From the NCBI RefSeq assembly GCF_000430005.1, contig NZ_AUCY01000027.1, positions 1 through 46,101 of the forward strand: DNA of 46,101 nucleotides, in the 5' to 3' direction. This DNA is from Desulfovibrio cuneatus DSM 11391 (GTDB lineage: Bacteria > Desulfobacterota > Desulfovibrionia > Desulfovibrionales > Desulfovibrionaceae). The position numbers and the translations under genes were made by a program. How positions within the stretch are numbered: position 1 is the first letter of the stretch; each line of letters starts with the position of its first letter. The notes beneath the pieces were generated by a model. That model was given only the letters and a program-made list of their open reading frames with translations, made no database searches and had not been told where the DNA came from. Below, in pieces: positions 39,049 through 46,101 of this stretch.

Positions 39049-40743
39049 TTATTCCGGTTCAACGTACAGATAACGCTTGATTTTGTGGGTGGGTGTTTTT
39101 TCAAAGGGTTCTGGCTGTTCCAAAATTTTGTGAATTTTGGCAAAGGAAGAAACCCGCAAGTTGGCCGTTTCGCGTATTTCCTGCAACAGGGCGTTGCGTT
39201 TTTCCGCCATTTCCAGGGCGCTTATGCGGCCAAAGGCTTCGTCCATTTTTGCGGCATCAAGGTGCACTTTTGCGGCCACTTTGCCTTCCGACTGGTACAC
39301 CAAGGCTTCCAGCACCAGGGGCGATTCCATAAGAAGCGATTCCACTTCTTCCGGGTAAATATTTTCCCCGCTGGGGCCAAGAATCATGTTTTTGGAGCGG
39401 CCGCGCACGTACACATAGCCGTCTTTGTCCATAAAGCCAAGGTCTCCGGTGCGCAGCCAGCCGTCGTCAAACGTCAGGGCAGTGCTTTCCGGGTCTTTAT
39501 AATAGCCGCGCATAATGCTGGGGCCTTGCACCTGAATTTCCCCTTCCCCGGTTTCCGGCTTCACGTTGGCAATGCGCATACGTATGTCTTGCACGGGTTT
39601 GCCCGCGCTGGTAACGCGTTGCCGTTCTGGCAGGCAACCAGAAAGCAGGGGGCTTGTTTCCGTAAGGCCATAGCCAATAGTGTAAGGGAATTTGGCCTCA
39701 TGTAAAAAAAGTTCAGTGCCATAGGAAAGGGGCGCCCCGCCAATGGCAAGTACCCGCAGCCTGCCCCCAAACACTTCGCGCAGTTTTTTGCCGGCAGAGC
39801 GGTTCATGAATTTACGCATGAAGGGAATGCGGTACAAAAAACGCAAAAGCGGGCTGGCCGTCAGCTTGGGGAGAATGGAACTTTTATACATTTTTTCCAT
39901 GACCAGGGGCACAGCAAGCATGAACTGGGGCTTCACCTGGGCCAGGGCAGGCAGCAGCACCCTGGGGGTGGGGGGCTTGTCCAGGTACACCACCTGCATA
40001 CCCTGTGAAATGGGCAGGGCAAGGCCAAGGGTGCATTCAAAGGTGTGGGCCAGGGGCAAAATGGAAATCATGCATTCTTGCGGCAACAGCTCCACCAGGT
40101 TTCGCGTCATCATGACATTGGAAACAATATTGCGGTGGGTCAGCATAACCCCTTTGGAATGGCCTGTGGTGCCGGAAGTGTAAATAATGGCGGCAAGGTC
40201 TTCTTCCCCCGGGGCCTGGGGCGGGGTGGAAAAGTGGGCCATGGCCTTTTCCCGCAATTTGCGAAATTCGCGCAGGCCCGCTTCCTTCAGTTCTTGCAGC
40301 CTGTCTTTGGGTGGGCTTTGTTCAATGGGAGAAAAGGTTTCAAGGTGCACAAACAGCGGGGCAGGGTTAAATTTCGGCTGTTCAATTTTGGGCAGGAGTT
40401 TTTCCGAAACAAATACCACTTTTGCGGCGGAATGGCGAATGATGTGGGCAATGGCGTCCGGGTGAAATTCCGTTAAAATGGGCACAGCCACAGCGCCCAT
40501 GGTGGTAATGGCAAAATAGGCAATGCCCCAGTGGGGGCAGTTTTCCCCAAGAATGGCCACGTTGTCGCCAAAGGCAACGCCCTGCTCGGTAAGCCATGTG
40601 GAAAGGCTTTTAACGGACTCGCCCAGTTCTGCATAGGTAAGGGGCTCTTGCCCCAGCCGGGTTAGGGCAGGCAGGGCGGCATAGCGTTCCGTGCTTTCCA
40701 AAAATAAATGCCGCAATGTGCGGGCAGGGAGGGTATAGGGCAT
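39049..40743 (-). CDS. Long-chain fatty acid--CoA ligase (AMP-forming)
   Basis: A 564-residue adenylate-forming enzyme that activates fatty acids to acyl-CoA via an acyl-AMP. The P-loop YTSGTTGHSKG lies at 188-198, followed by the family's GYGLTETSPL (A5), WLRTGDLGFMDKDGYVYVRGR (A7-A8, with the ATP-binding D and R), and the C-terminal catalytic lysine in THKIKR (A10). It resembles FadD-like synthetases without transmembrane segments, although a basic patch after residue 300 may hold it at the membrane. It is the first gene of a two-gene unit with prfC. Chain-length preference is unknown; medium-chain or other carboxylates are possible. Confidence 0.92.
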   Translation of the reverse strand: MPYTLPARTLRHLFLESTERYAALPALTRLGQEPLTYAELGESVKSLSTWLTEQGVAFGDNVAILGENCPHWGIAYFAITTMGAVAVPILTEFHPDAIAHIIRHSAAKVVFVSEKLLPKIEQPKFNPAPLFVHLETFSPIEQSPPKDRLQELKEAGLREFRKLREKAMAHFSTPPQAPGEEDLAAIIYTSGTTGHSKGVMLTHRNIVSNVMMTRNLVELLPQECMISILPLAHTFECTLGLALPISQGMQVVYLDKPPTPRVLLPALAQVKPQFMLAVPLVMEKMYKSSILPKLTASPLLRFLYRIPFMRKFMNRSAGKKLREVFGGRLRVLAIGGAPLSYGTELFLHEAKFPYTIGYGLTETSPLLSGCLPERQRVTSAGKPVQDIRMRIANVKPETGEGEIQVQGPSIMRGYYKDPESTALTFDDGWLRTGDLGFMDKDGYVYVRGRSKNMILGPSGENIYPEEVESLLMESPLVLEALVYQSEGKVAAKVHLDAAKMDEAFGRISALEMAEKRNALLQEIRETANLRVSSFAKIHKILEQPEPFEKTPTHKIKRYLYVEPE

Positions 40744-40885
40744 TATGGGTGTCTGGCTTTTATTTTACGGAATGGTAAAGGGGGGGACGCTATACAAAAA
40801 ATGGACTATGCAAGTCAATACATGTCTCATTCGGGCTGTAAGGCTGTATCATGAAGCAAGGTACGCGGCAAGTATCGTTCAGTGC

Positions 40886-40975
40886 CGTTTTCCGCTCCGG
40901 CGGCACAGTTGCCTATGCCCCGTCTTGTCGCTCCACGGCTCGCTCTGTTCGCGACCGCTATCGGTTTTAAGGCCC
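40886..40975. repeat. Dispersed intergenic repeat, copy C
   Basis: Diverged third member of the family at 138-239 and 35756-35860. Shared stretches are TTTTCCGCT.C.GGCGGCACAG, GCCTATGCCCCG and GCTCCACGGCTCGCT. It fills much of the gap 40744-41012, which holds no gene. Confidence 0.6.
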
Positions 40976-41012
40976 CGCCAGGGGGCTGTGCTTGGGCGAG
41001 GCGTGTGTTTCC

Positions 41013-43778
41013 CTAGTGCTTTTTGCCCTGAGGGTGAAAATACTCACGCAACGCATCCCCCAGCTTGTGCAGCATGGGCTCCAGGGCGTCCAGTTGGCTG
41101 AACAGGGTGGGGTAGTTTACCTCGCGCAGGGTGTCCAGCATGGCCTGCACATGGTTGCCCAGGTGCCCCGCACCAATGTGCAGTGCTTCCCCGCGCAGGC
41201 TGTGCAGCATGGCTTCTAGTTGGCTGGCTTGCCCTGTCATTACCGCACTGCTTATTTCTTCTTGGTAGGCCGGAATTTTTTCCGAAAGGGCAAGCAGCAG
41301 TTCACGGTACAGCACGCGGTTGTCCTGGGTGTTGGCAAGGCCTGCTGTCATGTCTACCCCCGGCAGGAACAGGGGTAAATCATCTTCCGCCATGTTCGGG
41401 CTGTGCACGCCAATAAACTGTGGTTCCCGCCGCTGGGTTGCCCCTGGGGCAAGCCATTTGTGAATAACCTGCACCACCTCGCCTGCGTCCAGGGGCTTGG
41501 CAATGTGGTCGTTCATGCCTGCCTTCAGGCTTCGTTCCTTGTCGCTGGCAAGGGCGTGGGCTGTCATGGCAATAATGGGCAGGCTGCGCAGGTGGGCATG
41601 TTTACGAATTTGCTTTGTGGCGGTAAGGCCATCCATTATGGGCATTTGGATGTCCATAAAAATGAGGCTGTAATTGTTTTGCAGCGCTTTTGCCACAGCC
41701 TGCTTGCCGTTTTCCGCCACATCCACCTGAAAGCCCGCACTTTCCAAAATTTCCACCGCAATGATGCGGTTAATTTCGTTGTCCTCCACCAGCAGAATAT
41801 GCGCCCCGGCAAGGGAAGGTGCTTCTTCCTCAGGAATGGCTGCTGGTGCTTCAACGGCCAGAATGCGTGTTTCCTGTTCTGTCAGGAAGGCATTTGCGTC
41901 TACTGTTTCAAAGCGGGCGGTGAACACAATGCGGGTGCCTTTGCCCTGCTCACTGTGGCAGGTGACTGTGCCGTGCATGAGTTCTGCCAGCCGGTGCACA
42001 ATGGAAAGGCCAAGCCCTGCCCCGCCATATTGCCGGGTGTTGGAAACATCGGCCTGGGAAAACAGGGTAAACAGCTTGTGCATGTGCTGCTGTGGAATGC
42101 CAATGCCGGAATCTTCCACCACAAAACGCAGGGTGGTTTCCTGTTGGGTAACGCTTACAGGTTCCACAGAAAAGCGCACAAACCCCTGCCGGGTAAATTT
42201 GATGGCATTGTCCATGAGGCAGCCAATGGCCTGGGTAAGGCGCTGGGCGTCGCCATGTACCACCCCTGGGGTATGGGGCAGAATGCGCACTTCAAAGGCA
42301 AGGCTTTTAGCTTCTGCCGCAGGGCGGTACGTTTCTGCAATGTCTTTGATAATGTCAATGACAGGGAAGGTGTGTTCTTCCAGAAACAGTTTGCCAGCTT
42401 CCAGGTTGGAAGAATCCAGAATGTCGTTAATAAGCCGCACAAGGCCTTTGGCCCCGTCTTCAGCCTTTTCCAGGTAGTCGCGCTGGTGGGCTGTAAGGCT
42501 GGTGCCCAGCACCAGGTGAATCATGCCCAGAATCGCGTTCATGGGGGTACGAATTTCATGGCTCATGTTGGCAAGAAAGGCGTTTTTTGCCAGGGAACTT
42601 TGCTGGGCGGCGTCACGTGCCTGGCGCAGCTTGCGTTCCTGTTCGCGCATTTCCGTCACATCCAGCAGCCAGGCCATGGTGCATTGTTCCCCGTGGTAGT
42701 CTGCCAAAAAGGCGTTTACCAGCATTTCCTTGTTCCTGCCATTGGCTGCCTGAATGCCAATAACCCGCCAGGAAAGGGTGCCCTGCCGGTGTAATTCTTC
42801 CAGGAACAGCGCGCGCTGGGCTTTGTCTGCATAGGCATTTTCAATGGAATCACCAAGGTGAATGCCCATGAATTCCATGGCAAAGGGGTTGGCAAAGCGA
42901 ATGATGTTGTCCAGAATCACCACAAAGCACACCGGGCTTGAATCCATGACGGCTTTGAGCAGGCTGCGTTCATCGTCGCGCTCTTGCTGGGCCGTGCGAA
43001 CTTCAGTGAGGTCCTGGGCATAGCCCACCACAATGGGACCGTGGTGCCAGTTCACCCGTACCAGGGTCACTTCCGTAGGCACCGGGGTGCTGTCTTTTTT
43101 CATGTGCAACCATTCAAAGTGCTTGTGGCCTTTGGTGAATGCTTCATGCACATATTCTTTTGCCAGTTCCCGGCTCACGCGGCCGTCTGGCTGCCTTTCC
43201 GGCGAAAAGGACATAAAATTGTCGCGGTATTCTTCTTTGTGGTGCAGCCCGAACAGGCGTACCACGGCGTCGTTACAGTCAATAACGTTGCCTTCCGCAC
43301 TCCAGAAGGTGCTGGCCATGGGGCTGGAATTGAGCATGATGCGGGCGCGTTCTTCGCTTTCATCCACAGGCTTGTCTTGAATGCAGCCCACAAAAACGGT
43401 TGCCCCGGCCTCTTCCTGCTGGCCCGCAGGCTGGGCGGTGCCGTCCAGCACCACAGGTTGCCATGCCCCGGTGGTGCGGTTCAGCATACGAAACTCAAGG
43501 GAAAAAGGCTCTCCCCCTGTGGGCAAGTGTTTTAAAAAGGCTGCCAGTACGGCATGCTGGTCTTGTGGGTGTACCCATTGCAGGAAAAATTCGCGGGCCA
43601 GGGTGGTTTCTTCCGCCCCGGCCCAGCCAATAAGCTCGGCATATTCCGGGTTCAGCTCAAAGGTGGCCGTGTGGCCCTGCACGCAAAAACGCCACATGCC
43701 GAGGCGTGCGGTTGCCAGGTGTGTAAGCATTGCTGCCACAGAAGGGGCAAAGGCAGAGGGGGGCAGTGGGTTTGGCAT
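41013..43778 (-). CDS. Hybrid PAS-histidine kinase-receiver-HPt protein
   Basis: A 921-residue, apparently cytoplasmic BarA/TorS-like hybrid kinase without membrane segments. Domains in order: PAS1 (about 20-135), PAS2 (145-262), PAS3 (270-378), HisKA with H407 (MSHEIRTPMN), ATPase (DNAIKF, EDSGIGI, GGAGLGLSIV), receiver with acceptor D709 (FMDIQMPIMDG) and K760, and HPt with H858 (HSLRGEALHIGAGHLG). All four phosphorelay stations are thus intact on one chain, and a separate regulator must be the final target. ATG 43778 with AAAGGA upstream fits better than a TTG seven codons earlier. It lies 35 bases after lysA and could be co-transcribed, a connection with no obvious meaning. Confidence 0.9.
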   Translation of the reverse strand: MPNPLPPSAFAPSVAAMLTHLATARLGMWRFCVQGHTATFELNPEYAELIGWAGAEETTLAREFFLQWVHPQDQHAVLAAFLKHLPTGGEPFSLEFRMLNRTTGAWQPVVLDGTAQPAGQQEEAGATVFVGCIQDKPVDESEERARIMLNSSPMASTFWSAEGNVIDCNDAVVRLFGLHHKEEYRDNFMSFSPERQPDGRVSRELAKEYVHEAFTKGHKHFEWLHMKKDSTPVPTEVTLVRVNWHHGPIVVGYAQDLTEVRTAQQERDDERSLLKAVMDSSPVCFVVILDNIIRFANPFAMEFMGIHLGDSIENAYADKAQRALFLEELHRQGTLSWRVIGIQAANGRNKEMLVNAFLADYHGEQCTMAWLLDVTEMREQERKLRQARDAAQQSSLAKNAFLANMSHEIRTPMNAILGMIHLVLGTSLTAHQRDYLEKAEDGAKGLVRLINDILDSSNLEAGKLFLEEHTFPVIDIIKDIAETYRPAAEAKSLAFEVRILPHTPGVVHGDAQRLTQAIGCLMDNAIKFTRQGFVRFSVEPVSVTQQETTLRFVVEDSGIGIPQQHMHKLFTLFSQADVSNTRQYGGAGLGLSIVHRLAELMHGTVTCHSEQGKGTRIVFTARFETVDANAFLTEQETRILAVEAPAAIPEEEAPSLAGAHILLVEDNEINRIIAVEILESAGFQVDVAENGKQAVAKALQNNYSLIFMDIQMPIMDGLTATKQIRKHAHLRSLPIIAMTAHALASDKERSLKAGMNDHIAKPLDAGEVVQVIHKWLAPGATQRREPQFIGVHSPNMAEDDLPLFLPGVDMTAGLANTQDNRVLYRELLLALSEKIPAYQEEISSAVMTGQASQLEAMLHSLRGEALHIGAGHLGNHVQAMLDTLREVNYPTLFSQLDALEPMLHKLGDALREYFHPQGKKH

Positions 43779-43813
43779 GGGTGTTCCTTTTATCTTCAAT
43801 GGGGGCGGTGCTG

Positions 43814-45061
43814 TTATGCAATCTGATACGGCCGCAAAATATCTTCAAGGGTGTCGCGGTGGCGAATAAGCTTGGCTTCCCCTGTTTGGGTAATAAGCAC
43901 TTCAGCCGGGCGCAGGCGCTGGTTGTAGTTGGAACTCATGGTTATGCCATATGCCCCGGCGTCCAGCACGCCAATGGTGTCGCCTTCACGCAGTTCAGGC
44001 AGCATGCGGTCTTTGGCCAGCACGTCGCCTGTTTCGCAAATGTTGCCTACCACCTGCTGGGTGAGCTCTGGGCGCGCTTCCCCTGCCGGGGTATACACCT
44101 CAAGGTCGTGGAAGGCGTCATACATCATGGGCCGGGCCAGAATGGAAAAGCCAAGGTCTGTGCCCACATAACGCTTGCCGTGGCTGTTTTTTACGGCATG
44201 TACCGTGCCCAGCAAAATGCCGCTTTCCGCCACCACATAGCGCCCTGGTTCAGTAAAAAACTGCCCGGCATAGCCTGTTTTTTCCGCCCAGTTGCTTACC
44301 ATGGCTGTTAAGGCTGCCCCAAGTGTAGCAAGGTCCAGGCGGGGGGTATTTTCATACTTGTTGTAGGGAATGCCAAACCCGCCGCCAAAATCAATCACTT
44401 CCAGGGTGGGGAATTGTTCTGCCGTGTGCAGCAGCCATTCCGCTGCGGCAAGGTAGGCCTGCCCTTCCAGAAAAAGCGAACCCACGTGCTGGTTCAGTCC
44501 TACCAGGGTAAGGTTATGCTGGCGCAGCAGGGCCACAAGTTCCGGCAACTCTTCCGCAGAAACGCCAAACTTGGTGTTTTTGCCCGCAGTAACTACCTTG
44601 GCATGGTGCCCTGCCCCCACGCCGGGGTTCAGGCGCACCATAATGCGGCCACCGGGCACTGCCTTGCCAAAGGCTGCCACCTGAGAGAGGGAATCCACAC
44701 TCACATAGGAAGCTTCTTTAGCGGCAAGGGCCAGTTCTGCGGCGTCCACGTTATTGCACACATAGCAAATATCTTGCTTGGTGAACCCGGCAGCCTGCAC
44801 CAGGGCCAGTTCACCGGGGCTCATGGCGTCTACCTTCAGGCCTTCTTCACGAATAATGCGCAGCAGGGTGGGGTTGGCGTTGGCTTTTGTGGAATAGCTG
44901 GCCCGAAAGCCCGGGTGCTGGATAATGCCAGCCATTTCGCGTGCCCGCTGGCGCAGCAGGGTTTCATTGTATACGTATACGGGGCTGCCAAAACGCTGGG
45001 CAAGGGAAGCCGGGGTGTGGGGGCCAAAAAACTGGAGGGAAGTGGAATATGCACTGCGCAT
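43814..45061 (-). CDS. lysA: Diaminopimelate decarboxylase
   Basis: PLP enzyme that converts meso-diaminopimelate to L-lysine, the final step of the pathway. The 415-residue protein (family 410-430) carries PLP lysine K59 in SYSTKANAN, the HVGS motif, the phosphate-binding GGGFG, EPGRY with the conserved arginine, and the substrate-binding Cys-Glu of NICETGDVLAKDR that comes from the neighbouring subunit. ATG 45061 has no strong ribosome site (AAAGG..TTTTTC is the nearest). The kinase gene lies downstream, 35 bases away. The substrate is made by ddh at the left end of the window, or by the normal Dap pathway elsewhere. Confidence 0.95.
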   Translation of the reverse strand: MRSAYSTSLQFFGPHTPASLAQRFGSPVYVYNETLLRQRAREMAGIIQHPGFRASYSTKANANPTLLRIIREEGLKVDAMSPGELALVQAAGFTKQDICYVCNNVDAAELALAAKEASYVSVDSLSQVAAFGKAVPGGRIMVRLNPGVGAGHHAKVVTAGKNTKFGVSAEELPELVALLRQHNLTLVGLNQHVGSLFLEGQAYLAAAEWLLHTAEQFPTLEVIDFGGGFGIPYNKYENTPRLDLATLGAALTAMVSNWAEKTGYAGQFFTEPGRYVVAESGILLGTVHAVKNSHGKRYVGTDLGFSILARPMMYDAFHDLEVYTPAGEARPELTQQVVGNICETGDVLAKDRMLPELREGDTIGVLDAGAYGITMSSNYNQRLRPAEVLITQTGEAKLIRHRDTLEDILRPYQIA

Positions 45062-45138
45062 GAAGAAAAACCTTTAGGTAACTGGCTAATGCCATTGAAT
45101 TTTAGGCCTGTGCCTGAGGAAAAGAAAGAGGCACAGTA

Positions 45139-45170
45139 TTGACTACCCGGAAAATATAGCCATTTATAAT
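45139..45170 (+). promoter_or_regulatory. Possible promoter for the small hypothetical gene
   Basis: TTGACT (45139-45144) and TATAAT (45165-45170) are near-perfect boxes but 20 bases apart, longer than the ideal 17. A transcript from here would have a leader of about 125 bases. The whole region lies between divergent lysA and the small gene. Confidence 0.3.
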
Positions 45171-45303
45171 GAATAAGACAACCCGGCTGACCCCTAAGGA
45201 AATGCTGATTTATTCCGTTTGGCGGCCTGTAGCATTGGGGCACAACGCACTACACCATATGGGCGCATGGTTGCGCCGAAAAATATACGGACAGGAGTAG
45301 CCC

Positions 45304-45651
45304 ATGGGCGCATTATCGCAATTTTCCGACCTGATTATAGACTGGAACCTGACCCCGGAACACGCAGTGACCATGTACCTTGAATGGGGGAACAACGACT
45401 ATAGCGCGGAATACCCGCCAGTGCGTTCCAAAAACGATGTTTCCACCTATTTTGTGGTGGATACCTGGTCGCCGGAAGGGGCTGTGGTGCGGCTTGTGCG
45501 GCGTAATTCTGAGCAGGCAGAAGATTTGGTGACGGTGCCGTTGCCGGAGCACCTTATTCCCAGCCTGAAGGCTGAATGCGGGAATATTAAAGGGATTTTT
45601 GCTCCTACGGAGGCGATTAAGGAATGGCTGCGGGAGCAGTTGGGGCATTAA
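45304..45651 (+). CDS. Conserved hypothetical protein, 115 residues
   Basis: A soluble, acidic 115-residue protein. The first half (FSDLIIDWNLTPEHAVTMYLEWGNN) looks helical; the middle has a beta-like TYFVVDTWSPEGAVVRLVRR; the end is helical (TEAIKEWLREQLG). I recognise no named family, but the compact shape, its AGGAG at 8 bases before ATG and a perfect terminator after it show a real gene. The phrase D.W.PEGA.V.LV.R gives the impression of a small Desulfovibrio-specific family involved in binding. No function can be inferred from its position beside lysA. Confidence 0.75.
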   Translation: MGALSQFSDLIIDWNLTPEHAVTMYLEWGNNDYSAEYPPVRSKNDVSTYFVVDTWSPEGAVVRLVRRNSEQAEDLVTVPLPEHLIPSLKAECGNIKGIFAPTEAIKEWLREQLGH

Positions 45652-45675
45652 TAACTTTTTGAGGAAGAGAATGGA

Positions 45676-45707
45676 AAAGCCTGTGCAGAGATGCATGGGC
45701 TTTTTTT
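45676..45707 (+). terminator. Intrinsic terminator after the small hypothetical gene
   Basis: AAAGCCTGTGCA (45676-45687) pairs over 12 bases with TGCATGGGCTTT (45692-45703), loop GAGA, with two wobble pairs, followed by TTTTG. GNRA loop and long stem make it strong. Confidence 0.88.
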
Positions 45708-45734
45708 GTTTTGGGATTTTGGGAGAGTTGTGCG

Positions 45735-46101
45735 GCGTGTTTTTTTGCGGCGTGCCGCCACACCAGCCTGTTATTTTTTGCCGCTCCGCTTGGGTGGAAA
45801 CACGAAGTTTTTTCGTTTGGCAAGGCATTCGGCGCAAGCACCGTCATCCCCGCGCAGGCGGGGATCCAGTATTTTCAATGTGATAGCGCGTAGTTTTGTG
45901 CGGCGTGCCGCCACACCAGCCTAAGCACCGTCATCCCCGCGCAGGCGGGGAACCAGTATTTTCAATGTGATAGCGCGTAGTTTTGTGCGGCGTGCCGCCG
46001 CACCAGCCTAAGCACCGTCATCCCTGCAAAGGCAGGGATCCAGTATTTTTTGGGTGATAGTATTTTCTTGCGGCGCAAGCGCCACACCATTCCTCTTTTC
46101 T
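45735..46101. repeat. 87-base tandem repeat built from two palindromes
   Basis: CCGTCATCCC occurs at 45841, 45928 and 46015, exact 87-base steps. Each unit holds a REP-like palindrome (CCCCGCGCAGGCGGGG), a spacer CAGTATTTTCAATGTGATAGC, and a second palindrome GCGGCGTGCCGCC followed by CACCAGCCTAAGCA. A partial unit begins at 45735 and a decayed one runs to the window edge. The third unit has CCCTGCAAAGGCAGGG, with paired changes in both arms. It may continue beyond the window. Confidence 0.85.

Noticed and set aside
45837-46101. Regularly spaced palindromic repeats resembling a CRISPR array
   Set aside because: The entire 87-base unit is repeated including what would be the spacers, and units are too long. 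It is a tandem repeat, not a CRISPR array; no cas gene is nearby.

Overview
The window looks like chromosome of a sulfate-reducing Desulfovibrionaceae bacterium (Desulfovibrio or a close relative). The strongest evidence is a complete tmc locus (27886 down to 23991, minus strand): a beta-propeller-like TmcD, membrane TmcC, CCG/iron-sulfur TmcB and a tetraheme type II cytochrome c3, TmcA. It is followed by a universal stress protein, two stand-alone receiver proteins and large sensor kinases in the order I recall from Desulfovibrio vulgaris (DVU0258-DVU0266). An orange-protein-like cluster (two ferredoxin-containing MinD ATPases, two NifX-type proteins and a UPF0251 regulator) fits the same group. 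No 16S gene is present, so the species cannot be fixed.

Layout. 1-700: 3' end of a 5S rRNA gene with terminator, then a non-coding stretch with a dispersed repeat. 0.7-2.8 kb: diaminopimelate dehydrogenase, a phage CII-like regulator and an HU protein. 3.1-11.7 kb: an accessory island at the 3' end of tRNA-Ser(GGA), carrying a restriction/modification pair, a RhuM-like protein and a Fic protein. A degenerate copy of the tRNA 3' half and its terminator closes the island, and a 140-base direct repeat brackets fic, which suggests two insertions in tandem. 11.7-15.1 kb: the orange-protein-like cluster with a divergent small protein and UPF0251 gene. 15.2-27.9 kb: one long minus-strand run of signalling genes and the tmc respiratory genes. 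27.9-31.2 kb: AT-rich accessory DNA with a broken Phd/RelE toxin-antitoxin pair, an HD-domain phosphohydrolase overlapping a YwgA-like gene, and a third copy of the tRNA-Ser terminator.

31.4-37.2 kb: a DUF2079 membrane protein, a glycosyltransferase-GtrA fusion, an AraC/GyrI regulator, a CYTH protein, a secreted GlcG/HbpS-type protein and a methyltransferase. 37.4-45.1 kb (minus strand): release factor 3, a long-chain acyl-CoA ligase, a hybrid histidine kinase with HPt domain, and diaminopimelate decarboxylase. The window closes with a small conserved hypothetical gene and an 87-base tandem repeat built around compensated palindromes.

How the parts work together. The tmc genes encode a transmembrane complex that links periplasmic cytochrome c3 electrons to the cytoplasm. 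The kinases downstream include one with two cytochrome-c-type heme motifs in its periplasmic domain and PAS domains with a Cys-Tyr...Cys-x-x-Cys signature, so the locus probably senses redox state. None of its receivers carries a DNA-binding output. The island and the 28-31 kb segment are likely defence or persistence cargo. Lysine/peptidoglycan metabolism is represented at both ends by ddh and lysA.
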